Origin: Clostridia bacterium
Lineage (GTDB): Bacteria; Bacillota; Clostridia; Oscillospirales; CAG-272
Length of the DNA: 36,435 nucleotides
Assembly (NCBI GenBank): GCA_017504995.1
Contig: JAFVQC010000008.1
Span: forward strand, 1-36,435
Direction: 5' to 3'
This document shows, piece by piece, positions 8,320 through 16,605 of this stretch (within the stretch, counting starts at the first letter, position 1; every line of letters begins with the position of its first letter). Under the pieces are notes generated by a model, which worked only from the letters and a program-made list of their open reading frames with translations, was not told where the DNA came from and did no database searches. Position numbers and translations under genes: made by a program.

Positions 8320-9615
8320 ATGACCGCCAGAGCGCTTGCCCTTGAGCTTTTGCAAAAAGCCGAACGAAACGACCAATTTTTGAATATCGCGCTGGATCAC
8401 GCCCTCTCCCACGGCGAGCTTGGCGAGGCAGACCGCAAGCTTGTGGCGACCCTCGTTTACGGTGTCACCGAAAAACGGCTGACCTTGGACTATCAGATCG
8501 ACCGTCTTTCCTCCCGTCCCGCAAAGGAATTGGAGTGTTCCGTCCGAACGGCGCTGCGCCTCGGGCTGTATCAGCTGATCTTTTTGGATCGGATTCCGCC
8601 CCACGCCGCCATCAACGAGACGGTAGCCCTCGTCCACAAAAAAGCGAGGGGGCTGGTCAACGCGGTGCTTCGCGCCTATACCCGCGCCGACGGACTGTCT
8701 CTGCCCGACCGCGCCGACGGTGTCGCGCCGTATCTGTCGATCCGCTATTCCGTGGGGCTTCCCCTGACCGAGAAGCTTCTTTCGGTCTTTGGCGAGGAGA
8801 AAACCGAGTCGATCCTTGCCTCTTGGGGGCGAATCCCACCCACCACCCTTGCCGTCAACACCCTGCGCGTCACGCGGGACGAGCTGCAAGCGAAAATTCC
8901 CGATTCCCTTCCCACCACGCTCTCCCACGGCGGTCTTGCCGTCAAGGGCGCGGTCCGTTCTCTATACGGCTTTGAGGAGGGTCTGTTCTTCGTGCAGGAC
9001 GAGGCGTCTCAGCTTTGCGTGGAAGCCCTTGGCGCAGAGGCGGGAGAGACCGTGTTGGATATTTGCGCCTGCCCCGGCTCAAAAAGCTTCGGCACGGCGA
9101 TCCGCATGAAGAACCAAGGGCGAATCCTTTCCTTTGATCTGCACGAAAAAAAGCTCCCTCTCATTGAATCGGGAGCAAAAAGACTGGGCATTACTATCAT
9201 AGAAGCCTTTGCCAACGACGGAAGGAATTTCCTTCCCGAATGGGAAGGGGCTGCAGATCGGGTACTGTGCGACGTTCCCTGCTCGGGGTTCGGCGTGCCC
9301 GCAAAAAAGCCCGAGCTTCGTTACAAGGACCCTGCCGCCTCGGCGGCGCTTCCCGCCATTCAGCGGGCGATCCTCGACACCGCCTGCCGTTACGTAAGGA
9401 TGGGCGGCGTGCTGGTCTATTCCACCTGCACGATCCTACCCGAGGAAAACGAGGAGAACGTCAATCGTTTCCTCGCCTCTCACCCCGAATTTTCCCTTGA
9501 GCCATTCACAGCAGGCAATCTGCGCTGTGAGGCGGGTATGCTGACCTTCCTTTCCGACGAATATCCCACCGACGGCTTTTTCGTGGCGCGTCTGCGACGG
9601 ATCGGCAAAGCCTGA
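8320..9615 (+). CDS. rsmB: 16S rRNA (cytosine-967-C5)-methyltransferase
   Basis: RsmB methylates C967 of 16S rRNA with S-adenosylmethionine. The 431-residue protein has an N-terminal NusB-like RNA-binding domain (about 1-130) and a C-terminal Rossmann methyltransferase. The SAM motif reads DICACPGSKSFG where most members have DxCAAPGGKT; the active-site cysteines are in DVPCSGFG (C321) and STCT (C370). The ribosome site AAAGGAG precedes the ATG, and rlmN follows 33 bases later, the common Firmicutes order. Confidence 0.93.
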   Translation: MTARALALELLQKAERNDQFLNIALDHALSHGELGEADRKLVATLVYGVTEKRLTLDYQIDRLSSRPAKELECSVRTALRLGLYQLIFLDRIPPHAAINETVALVHKKARGLVNAVLRAYTRADGLSLPDRADGVAPYLSIRYSVGLPLTEKLLSVFGEEKTESILASWGRIPPTTLAVNTLRVTRDELQAKIPDSLPTTLSHGGLAVKGAVRSLYGFEEGLFFVQDEASQLCVEALGAEAGETVLDICACPGSKSFGTAIRMKNQGRILSFDLHEKKLPLIESGAKRLGITIIEAFANDGRNFLPEWEGAADRVLCDVPCSGFGVPAKKPELRYKDPAASAALPAIQRAILDTACRYVRMGGVLVYSTCTILPEENEENVNRFLASHPEFSLEPFTAGNLRCEAGMLTFLSDEYPTDGFFVARLRRIGKA

Positions 9616-9648
9616 TTGAAAAAAGTTTGATCATACGAGGACCTTTCC

Positions 9649-10722
9649 ATGAACGAATCTGAAAAAATCGATCTGCTCTCTCTGCTCCCCGAGGAGCTGG
9701 AAGCGCTGCTTCTTTCCATAGGCGAGCCGAAATACCGCGCCCGTCAGCTCTTTCCCCAGATGCACCGCGGTCTTTCCCCCGAGGAAATGACCAACATCGG
9801 CAAGGCGACCCGCGAAAAGCTCGCCACGCGCGCCTTTTTTTTCCTACCCACGGTCAGACGGAAGCTGGTTTCCGCCCTCGACGGAACGGTGAAATATCTG
9901 TTTGCCCTTCGGGACGGACACTGCGTAGAGAGCGTAGTCATGAAATACAAGCACGGCAACACGATCTGCATTTCCTCCCAGGTGGGTTGCCGCATGGGGT
10001 GCGCCTTCTGCGCCTCCACCATTGGCGGCAAGCAGAGAGATCTTTCTCCCTCGGAGCTGATCGGACAGATCATTGCCGCCGAGAAGGATCTGGGCGCGAG
10101 AATTTCCAACGTGGTCATGATGGGCATTGGCGAGCCGCTTGACAATTACGACAACGTCCTTCAGTTTCTACGGCTGGTAGGGCACGAGCAAGGACTGAAT
10201 ATCGGCTACCGCCACATCTCCCTTTCCACCTGCGGTCTGTGCGACAAGATCGACCGTCTGGCAAAGGAAAGCTTCCCCATCACCCTTTCGATCTCTCTTC
10301 ACGCCTCGGACGACGAAACGCGGAGCGCCATCATGCCCGTCAATAAAAAATGGAACGTCGATCGCCTGCTCGCCTCCTGTCGAAGCTATTACGAGGTCAC
10401 GGGCAGACGGATCTCCTTTGAATATACCCTCATTGCGGGAAAGAACGATTCCCCCGACGCGGCACTTCGTCTGGCGAATCTGCTGAACGCCAAGCTTCGC
10501 TCCCCCGCAGATGCGGTGACCTTCCCCATTCACGTGAATCTGATCCCCGTCAATCCCGTTGCCGAAACGGGCTTTTCCGCCTCCGACAAGCAGGCGGTAG
10601 AGCGTTTTGCCTCGATTTTGGAGAAAAAGGGGATTCGCGCCACCGTCAGACGGCGGCTGGGCGCGGACATCAACGCTTCCTGCGGTCAGTTGCGACGCGC
10701 GGAGGAGAAAAAAGACTCGTGA
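9649..10722 (+). CDS. rlmN: Dual-specificity 23S rRNA/tRNA adenine-C2 methyltransferase
   Basis: This radical-SAM enzyme methylates A2503 of 23S rRNA and A37 of some tRNAs. The 357-residue protein has the CxxxCxxC cluster in GCRMGCAFCAST (C114, C118, C121), the VVMMGIGEPLDNYDNV segment, and the second catalytic cysteine near the C-terminus (C345 in INASCGQL). Length is typical. In Bacillus and most Clostridia the next genes are the phosphatase prpC and kinase prkC; here a kinase-less PASTA protein follows 45 bases later. Confidence 0.95.
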   Translation: MNESEKIDLLSLLPEELEALLLSIGEPKYRARQLFPQMHRGLSPEEMTNIGKATREKLATRAFFFLPTVRRKLVSALDGTVKYLFALRDGHCVESVVMKYKHGNTICISSQVGCRMGCAFCASTIGGKQRDLSPSELIGQIIAAEKDLGARISNVVMMGIGEPLDNYDNVLQFLRLVGHEQGLNIGYRHISLSTCGLCDKIDRLAKESFPITLSISLHASDDETRSAIMPVNKKWNVDRLLASCRSYYEVTGRRISFEYTLIAGKNDSPDAALRLANLLNAKLRSPADAVTFPIHVNLIPVNPVAETGFSASDKQAVERFASILEKKGIRATVRRRLGADINASCGQLRRAEEKKDS

Positions 10723-10767
10723 TTTGACCCGACTCCTCTTTACATATCGAAAAAAGGAGTCCTTACC

Positions 10768-12024
10768 ATGAAATACCGATTCCGTCCGTCGGAACAAGAA
10801 CGAAAAAGAATCGAACGCCTCCCTCGGCGGCAATACCGACTGCGAGGGACGCGCACCCTTCGCCGCGGCCATGCCCTTCCCCCCGAACCAATCGAATGGA
10901 TCCCTCTGTATGAGGACGGGGAGGTCTTTGGCAGACGGCGCAGAGAACGGCGCAGACGAAAGAAAGCCGTCAAGGGGTTCGCCTTTGGGGCGGCTCTGGT
11001 TCGGTTGAGCGCAAAGGGAAGAAAAGCGATGCGACGCCTTGGGGCGAAGCTCCGCGCCCTGCGCCGTCCCCCGAAGCCGCGATCGATCCACACCTTGCCC
11101 GTCTTTGCGGGTGCGTTGTGCGCCGCGCTGTTGGTGGGGGCGCTTTCGGCAGGTGGCGTGCTATTCGGCCTGTTTTACGGATACGGCAGAGCATACGATA
11201 CGGTAACGATCCCCTATTTTTTAGGGAAAACCCCCGATGCCGCGGTATCGGAAGGAGAATCCCGTATTCAAAAAATCATACAATACGAATACAACCCCGA
11301 CGTTCCGACAGGATTGGTGATTGCCCAGTCCCCCCGAGGCGGCGTGGTGCGGCGCATCTACGAAAAGGACGGCGCTTGCATCGTGACCCTCACCGTCAGT
11401 AAAGGAGAACCCCAAAGCGAGCTTTCCGAGCTTTGCGGCATGACCGAACGAGACGCGACCCTTGCCCTGAAAAACCAAGGCTTGCGCGTAGCGATCCGAG
11501 AGCAGTATTCCTCTACCGCGCCCAAGGGAACGGTCATAGAGACCACCCCGAGGCGCGGCGCGACTCTGTCCAAGGGAGAGACGGTGACCCTGCTGATCAG
11601 TCTGGGCAAGCAGATCCTTCTGGTCTCTGTTCCCGATCTTTCGGGCAGAACCGAGCAGGCGGCAGGTTCTTTGCTGTCCGCCGCGGGGCTGACCCAAGGA
11701 AGCGTATCCTACGAGCCATCCTCCCGTCCCATCGGAACGGTGATCGGACAGTCGGTTGCCGCGGGAACGGCGGTGAACGAGGGAAGCGCGGTTTCCTTCA
11801 CGGTCAGCGCGGGGGATCGATACGCCGCCCATACCGTCCCCGATCTGTACGGCATGACCGAGGAGCAAGCCAAAGCCGCCCTTCGGCAATACGGCTTGGT
11901 CATCGGAAGCATATACACCGCAGGCGCAGGCGCGGGCAACGGAACGGTCATTGCCCAATCCCCCATCGCGGGCGCGCCCATTACTTCGTCTACGGTGTCA
12001 GTCGATCTGTATCTTAGCTCCTGA
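10768..12024 (+). CDS. PASTA-repeat membrane protein without a kinase domain
   Basis: The 418-residue protein has a cytoplasmic N-terminus of about 108 residues very rich in Arg and Lys (for example GRRRRERRRRKK at 55-66), one membrane helix (about 110-138), and four extracellular PASTA repeats (about 145-213, 217-280, 286-349, 355-417), recognisable from VPDLSGRTEQAA and VPDLYGMTEEQAK. PASTA repeats bind peptidoglycan fragments or lipid II. At this locus (rlmN to rsgA) Firmicutes usually encode the phosphatase PrpC and the Ser/Thr kinase PrkC/StkP, whose extracellular part looks like this. None of the kinase motifs (GxGxxG, HRD, DFG) is present. It may act as a cell-wall sensor or scaffold through its basic tail. 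Confidence 0.85.
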   Translation: MKYRFRPSEQERKRIERLPRRQYRLRGTRTLRRGHALPPEPIEWIPLYEDGEVFGRRRRERRRRKKAVKGFAFGAALVRLSAKGRKAMRRLGAKLRALRRPPKPRSIHTLPVFAGALCAALLVGALSAGGVLFGLFYGYGRAYDTVTIPYFLGKTPDAAVSEGESRIQKIIQYEYNPDVPTGLVIAQSPRGGVVRRIYEKDGACIVTLTVSKGEPQSELSELCGMTERDATLALKNQGLRVAIREQYSSTAPKGTVIETTPRRGATLSKGETVTLLISLGKQILLVSVPDLSGRTEQAAGSLLSAAGLTQGSVSYEPSSRPIGTVIGQSVAAGTAVNEGSAVSFTVSAGDRYAAHTVPDLYGMTEEQAKAALRQYGLVIGSIYTAGAGAGNGTVIAQSPIAGAPITSSTVSVDLYLSS

Positions 12025-12053
12025 TCGCCCATATCAAGAAAAGGAAAAGTCTT

Positions 12054-12995
12054 ATGGAACAAACTGTCAAAGGAAAAATCACCAAGGGAGTGGGCGGACT
12101 TTATTCGGTCAGAATCCTCTCCGACGGTCCGCTTCCCGAGGGAAGCGTGATCTCCTGCCGTGCCAGAGGCGCGTTTCGCCACGAGGGCGTCACGCCTCTG
12201 CCGGGAGATACCGTCACCCTGCTTTACGAGAAGGGTGAGAAGGCGGCAGGCCTTGTGATCGACGGCATTGAGGAACGGAAAAACGCTCTCATTCGCCCCC
12301 CCGTTTCCAATTTGGATATCTTGTTTATTACCATGGCGTGCGCCGCGCCCACACCGATATTGACCACGGTGGACAAGCTGATCGCCATTGCGGAATTCAA
12401 TCATATCGAGCCTGTGATCGTCATCACGAAAAGCGAGCTGAATCCCGACTACGCCAAGGAGCTACATGATCTGTATTCCCTGTGCGGCTTTTCCTGCTTT
12501 TCGGTCAGCGCCGTCACGGGCGAGGGGATCGACGCTCTTGACCGATTTATTTCGGAAACCCTCGTTGGAAAGACCGCCGCCTTTGCGGGGGCGTCCGGTA
12601 TTGGGAAATCCACCCTGATGAACCGTCTCTTTCCCCACCTTTCCCTTTCCACCTCGGACATCAGCCGCAAGATCGAACGGGGACGGCATACCACAAGACA
12701 GGTGGAGCTGTTCCCTCTGTCCGACGACATCGAGTGCGGTTACATAGCCGACACCCCCGGCTTCTCCATGCTGGATTTTGCGCGGTTTGACTTTTTTGAT
12801 AAGGAGGATCTCCCCACCACCATGCGGGAATTTCTCCCCTATATCGGCAAGTGCCGCTATACCAAATGCTCCCACACCAAGGAGGAGGGCTGCGCCATTC
12901 TGGAGGCGGTTCGCGCGGGGAAAATTCCTCCCTCCCGACACGCCAGCTATACCGAGCTGTACGACGTTTTAAAGCAAAAGAAAAAGTGGAACTGA
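12054..12995 (+). CDS. rsgA: Ribosome small-subunit-dependent GTPase A
   Basis: RsgA matures the 30S subunit. The 313-residue protein shows the circularly permuted GTPase order: OB domain (1-70), G4-like VIVITKSELN (about 121-130), G1 GASGIGKST (179-187), G3 DTPG (233-236), and a C-terminal zinc site (C267, C272, H274, C280). G4 reads TKSE where NKxD or TKxD is usual, so the base-specifying aspartate is replaced by glutamate. Everything else looks normal. thiN follows after 24 bases; the rpe gene that usually lies between them is missing. Confidence 0.93.
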   Translation: MEQTVKGKITKGVGGLYSVRILSDGPLPEGSVISCRARGAFRHEGVTPLPGDTVTLLYEKGEKAAGLVIDGIEERKNALIRPPVSNLDILFITMACAAPTPILTTVDKLIAIAEFNHIEPVIVITKSELNPDYAKELHDLYSLCGFSCFSVSAVTGEGIDALDRFISETLVGKTAAFAGASGIGKSTLMNRLFPHLSLSTSDISRKIERGRHTTRQVELFPLSDDIECGYIADTPGFSMLDFARFDFFDKEDLPTTMREFLPYIGKCRYTKCSHTKEEGCAILEAVRAGKIPPSRHASYTELYDVLKQKKKWN

Positions 12996-13019
12996 CCTCT
13001 GTTCCCAAAGGAGTCTGAC

Positions 13020-13646
13020 ATGAAAGCATTGATCTATACGGGCGGCGCGATCCTCGCGGACAACGTCACCGAGCACGCCAAGGGAAACGATCTGATCCTT
13101 GCCGCCGATTCGGGCTATCGCAACGCGCGGACGATGGGGGCAACCCCTGCCGTGGTTCTCGGTGACTTTGATTCCCTCGGCGAGGTTGATCTGCCAAAGA
13201 GCGCGGAACGGCTTCAGGTTCCCGCCGAAAAGGATTTTACCGACACCCAGCTGGCGGTGGATATCGCCCTGAAAAAGGGTGCGAGTGAGATCGTGATCAT
13301 CGGCGGTCTGGACGGACGGCTGGATCATACCCTCTCCAATCTGGCGATCCTGGAGGATCTGCAAAAGAAGGGGATTCCCGCCCTCATCACCAACGGCTAT
13401 AATCGGGTGCGCTATCTCTTTGCCACCAGCACCCTTCTGCCGAAAAGCGGCTTCCGCTATCTCTCCCTGCTTGCCCTTTCCGAGAAGGTCAAGGGCGTGA
13501 GCGTCGAGGGCTGCAAATATCCTCTCAAAAACGCCACCCTGACCCGCGATTTTCAGTTCGCCGTCTCCAACGAGATCACAGAAAATTGCGCCCTCGTCTC
13601 GGTTCGCAAGGGCGGGATTTACTTAATAGAAAGTATAGATACATAG
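13020..13646 (+). CDS. thiN: Thiamine pyrophosphokinase
   Basis: This enzyme transfers pyrophosphate from ATP to thiamine to make thiamine diphosphate. The 208-residue protein has the catalytic-domain motifs AADSGYRNA, VLGDFDSLG, KDFTDTQLAVD and GGLDGRLDHTLSNL, followed by the smaller thiamine-binding beta domain. Length is typical. It is the last gene of the cluster; a block of hairpins begins 10 bases after its stop. Confidence 0.92.
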   Translation: MKALIYTGGAILADNVTEHAKGNDLILAADSGYRNARTMGATPAVVLGDFDSLGEVDLPKSAERLQVPAEKDFTDTQLAVDIALKKGASEIVIIGGLDGRLDHTLSNLAILEDLQKKGIPALITNGYNRVRYLFATSTLLPKSGFRYLSLLALSEKVKGVSVEGCKYPLKNATLTRDFQFAVSNEITENCALVSVRKGGIYLIESIDT

Positions 13647-13656
13647 GGAATGCGTT

Positions 13657-13877
13657 GAGGGGAACTTCTTTCGAGAAGTTCCCCTCAAACTCCCTTCAAG
13701 AACTTGCTGACAAGTTCTTGGCTTTCGTATTGCACTTGCTCGCCCTTTGTAGATAACCATAAGGGTTCGTTTTACTTCTAAGGTAAAAATCCGTTCGGAC
13801 GTAGGGTCGAACGGATTTGGATGCGACGGGTCGCCGAGGGCGTCGACCCGCAAAAATGAAAGAAAAGCCGAGGCTTT
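13657..13877. repeat. Cluster of five hairpins after thiN
   Basis: Five inverted repeats lie in 221 bases: GAGGGGAACTTCT with a TTCG loop and a perfect 13-bp stem (13657-13686); CAAGAACTTG with a CTGA loop and 10-bp stem (13697-13720); AAATCCGTTCG with an 11-bp stem and 10-base loop (13787-13818); GGGTCG with a 6-bp stem (13828-13849); and AAAGCC-GA-GGCTTT (13864-13877). None is followed by a T-run, so they are not ordinary intrinsic terminators, although the first may end or protect the thiN transcript. Open frames across this block on the minus strand are not credible genes. Confidence 0.7.
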
Positions 13878-13909
13878 CGAAAAAATCGCAAAAAATTTTC
13901 AAAAAAAAC

Positions 13910-13937
13910 TTGCATTTTCCGAAAAATATGATATACT
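13910..13937 (+). promoter_or_regulatory. Promoter of the small acidic-tail membrane protein
   Basis: TTGCAT (13910-13915) and TATACT (13932-13937) are separated by 16 bases, about 40 bases before the ATG at 13979. It gives the small gene its own transcription start, apart from the upstream cluster. Confidence 0.65.
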
Positions 13938-13978
13938 ATATTTAGAAAACTTTTTATATGATATACAGGAGGTTTATT

Positions 13979-14197
13979 ATGTTCTTCAAGAAAAAGTCTA
14001 CGAACTACGGTAAGATCATTGCCATCACGCTGGCTGTCGTTGCTGCCGCAAGCGCAATCGCTTTCGTCGTTTACAAGCTGATCAAGAGATACACCGAGGA
14101 TCTGGTGTACGATTGCGACGATCTGCTGGACGAGTGCGACGAGTGCGAGCTTGCCATCGAGGACGCAGATGCTGAAGAGGTTGTTGAGGCTGAATAA
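13979..14197 (+). CDS. Small membrane protein with acidic C-terminus
   Basis: The ATG at 13979 is chosen because AGGAGGT stands eight bases upstream, an almost perfect ribosome site. The 72-residue product begins MFFKKKS, has one membrane helix (about residues 13-34, IIAITLAVVAAASAIAFVVYKL), and then a very acidic tail with DCDDLLDECDECELAIED and two Cys pairs. Topology is probably N-in or a single-pass anchor. It has its own promoter and terminator, so it is a separate unit between thiN and mnmE. I do not recognise a characterised family. Confidence 0.8.
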   Translation: MFFKKKSTNYGKIIAITLAVVAAASAIAFVVYKLIKRYTEDLVYDCDDLLDECDECELAIEDADAEEVVEAE

Positions 14198-14215
14198 TCG
14201 CCTTGACCTGACAGA

Positions 14216-14253
14216 GGGGACTGTCCGTGACGGGCAGTCCCCAAATCTTTTTT
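14216..14253 (+). terminator. Intrinsic terminator after the small membrane protein gene
   Basis: GGGGACTG (14216-14223) pairs with CAGTCCCC (14235-14242), with CCG/CGG extending the pairing inside the loop, and is followed by AAATCTTTTTT. It lies 18 bases after the stop and just before the mnmE ribosome site, so mnmE may be read mainly by readthrough or from an unseen promoter. Confidence 0.8.
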
Positions 14254-14272
14254 ATAGGAGAACGAAAGCATC

Positions 14273-15661
14273 ATGAAGCTACTGGATACCATTGCCGCCG
14301 TCAGCACCCCCTACGGAAAGGGCGGCGTTGCGCTGATCCGCGTCTCCGGCGCGGACGCCTTTGCCATCGGGGATCGGATCTTCTTCCCCGCGAGCAAAAC
14401 GGCTTTGTCTGCCCTTCCCCACGGAAAAACCGTTTATGGAGAGATTCGCACGCCCGACGGCGTGTCCGTGGACGACGGCATGGCGGTACGGTTCGTCTCT
14501 CCCCGTTCCTTTACGGGAGAGGACACGGTGGAGATCACCTGCCACGGAGGAATCCTCGTCACAAGAAAGGTGCTCGCCGCCGTCCTTTCGGCAGGGGCGA
14601 GAGCCGCAGAGGCGGGAGAGTTTACCCGTCGCGCTTACGTTTCGGGAAAAATAAGGCTATCCGAGGCAGAGGCACTGGGCAATTTGCTGGAAGCGAAAAC
14701 CGATAGCCAGCTGACCTTGGCGAGAAGCGGCATGAGAGGCGGGCTTGCCGATCGGACCGACGCCCTGTATCAAACCGTGAAGCATACCCTGACCTCGGTC
14801 TTTGCCGCCATCGATTTTCCCGACGAGGATCTGAGCGAAATGAGCCGCGAGGAGATCAAAGCCGCCCTTGCCGACACGCTTTTGGGCATTCGCAGGCTTG
14901 CGGCGACCTACGGTACGGGACGCGCCGTCACCGAGGGGATCCCTACGGTGATCTGCGGCAGAACCAACGCGGGAAAAAGCTCGGTCTATAACCGCATTCT
15001 CGGCTACGATGCCGCCATCGTCACCGATATCGAGGGTACGACCCGCGATCTGCTTCGGGAGACGGCAACTCTGGGAAAGACCCTGCTTTTGCTCTGCGAC
15101 ACCGCGGGGCTTCGCCAAACCGAGGATCAGGTAGAAAGCATCGGCATTACCCGTACCCGCACCGAAATGAAGCAAGCAGGACTGATCCTTGCCGTATTCG
15201 ACGTGTCGCGCCCTCTCGCCGACGAGGATCGCGATCTGATAGAAGAAATCAAGAAATCCGCCGTTCCTGCCGTGGCTCTGCTCAACAAGATCGACTGCGA
15301 AACGCAGGACGAAACCACCCTGCGCTCCGTTCGGGAAGTCTTTGCCAATACGGTGACGCTCTCCGCCGCACAAGGGGTTGGCTTTGAGCGTCTGGCGCAG
15401 GTCATTGACGATCTGTTTATTGACGGTTCGCTGGATATGGCGCAGGACGCCATCGTAACGGGCGCTCGCCAGCACGCGGCGCTGACCGTGGCGGCGGAGG
15501 CGTTGGAATCCTCCCTTGCCGATCTTGACGCCGACCTGCCCTTGGATCTTTGCTGTATCGGCATGGAACGGGCGCTCTCGGCGCTGGGCGAGGTGGACGG
15601 ACGGGAGCTTGGCGAGGAGATCGTCGCTGAGATCTTTTCCCGCTTCTGCGTGGGGAAATAA
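14273..15661 (+). CDS. mnmE: tRNA modification GTPase MnmE
   Basis: With MnmG, MnmE makes the xm5U34 modification of tRNA wobble uridines. The 462-residue protein has the N-terminal tetrahydrofolate-binding domain (DTIAAVSTPYGKGGVALIRVSG), central helices, the inserted G domain with G1 GRTNAGKSS, G3 DTAGLRQTEDQVE and G4 NKID, and the C-terminal FCVGK, in which the catalytic cysteine is present (family form CIGK). Length is normal. mnmG is not in this window. AGGAGAACG precedes the ATG. Confidence 0.95.
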   Translation: MKLLDTIAAVSTPYGKGGVALIRVSGADAFAIGDRIFFPASKTALSALPHGKTVYGEIRTPDGVSVDDGMAVRFVSPRSFTGEDTVEITCHGGILVTRKVLAAVLSAGARAAEAGEFTRRAYVSGKIRLSEAEALGNLLEAKTDSQLTLARSGMRGGLADRTDALYQTVKHTLTSVFAAIDFPDEDLSEMSREEIKAALADTLLGIRRLAATYGTGRAVTEGIPTVICGRTNAGKSSVYNRILGYDAAIVTDIEGTTRDLLRETATLGKTLLLLCDTAGLRQTEDQVESIGITRTRTEMKQAGLILAVFDVSRPLADEDRDLIEEIKKSAVPAVALLNKIDCETQDETTLRSVREVFANTVTLSAAQGVGFERLAQVIDDLFIDGSLDMAQDAIVTGARQHAALTVAAEALESSLADLDADLPLDLCCIGMERALSALGEVDGRELGEEIVAEIFSRFCVGK

Positions 15662-15696
15662 CGATTTTACCATAGAAACGGTGAGGAAGCATTGAC

Positions 15697-16527
15697 ATGA
15701 AAAAATTTGAGAACGTCATCATTGCCAGCGACATGGACGGCACGTTTATTACCGCCGATCCCGTGGGAATGGCGCGCAATCGGGAACGGATCACTTATTT
15801 CAAGGAAAACGGCGGTCACTTCACCTTTGCCACGGGCAGAACCTATCAATCAGTCCTTCAGGCAGCGCCCGATGTTGCCGCGCTGACCAACGCGCCCGTG
15901 GTAGTCTTTAACGGTGCGTGTCTTTACGATTTTCAGCAAGGAAAGGAATTGGAAAACCGTCCCCTTCCCTTTGCGCCTCTGCGAGAGCTGATCGAACGAA
16001 TGGAAGCGTCGGGATTGCCCTTCGGCTGCCGCATGACCACGGGGGACAAGCACTTGTTTTACAGCTTGGAGCATTCCATGACGGCAAAGGATTTCGATGC
16101 GTTGTCCGCGCGTGGAGAAACCTGTCTGCTCCTTCCCTTGGAGGAATGGAAAAACTATCCCCTTTACCGCATGACGGTACGGGCAGAGGACGAAACCCTC
16201 CGCGAGCTAATCCACCGCTTTGCCGACGACTTCCGCGGCAGACTGACGATGGTACCTTCCGAGCCGACGATGATGGACGTGCAGGACGCAACGGTTCACA
16301 AGGCGGTGGTACTTCGGGACATGGTCGCCCGCTATTACGACCGCCCCATGTTCCTCTGCGCCGTGGGTGACTACAACAACGACGCGGAAATGCTGAAATC
16401 CGCCGATCTTTCCTGCTGTCCCGACAACGCCTTGGACGAGATCAAGGCGATCTGTCATCACACCCTTTGCCACAAGGATCGGGGCGTGGTGGGAGACGTG
16501 ATCGATCTTTTGGATACGATGTTTTAA
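15697..16527 (+). CDS. Cof-type HAD-superfamily phosphatase
   Basis: The 276-residue protein has HAD motif I SDMDGTF (D12 and D14), motif II in FATGRTYQS, a large type-IIB cap, and the C-terminal GDYNNDAEM motif IV followed by the usual CPDNALDEIKAICHH. Such Cof-type enzymes dephosphorylate sugar phosphates, flavins or other small phosphates; the substrate cannot be read from the sequence. It follows mnmE by 35 bases and is followed by a strong terminator (16550-16592). Confidence 0.88.
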   Translation: MKKFENVIIASDMDGTFITADPVGMARNRERITYFKENGGHFTFATGRTYQSVLQAAPDVAALTNAPVVVFNGACLYDFQQGKELENRPLPFAPLRELIERMEASGLPFGCRMTTGDKHLFYSLEHSMTAKDFDALSARGETCLLLPLEEWKNYPLYRMTVRAEDETLRELIHRFADDFRGRLTMVPSEPTMMDVQDATVHKAVVLRDMVARYYDRPMFLCAVGDYNNDAEMLKSADLSCCPDNALDEIKAICHHTLCHKDRGVVGDVIDLLDTMF

Positions 16528-16549
16528 GGGGAAAGAATATTTGAAGTGA

Positions 16550-16592
16550 AAAACGCTTTTGCTGTCAGATAGACGGCAAAAGCGTTTTCTTT
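16550..16592 (+). terminator. Intrinsic terminator after the HAD phosphatase
   Basis: AAAACGCTTTTGC (16550-16562) pairs perfectly with GCAAAAGCGTTTT (16576-16588), with a small inner GTC/GAC pairing, followed by CTTTTG. It closes the plus-strand mnmE-HAD transcript. Confidence 0.85.
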
Positions 16593-16605
16593 TGTATTCT
16601 GAAAA

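Noticed and set aside
13623..13902. Minus-strand open frames across the hairpin block after thiN
   Set aside because: They lack ribosome sites and their sequence is explained by the five hairpins.
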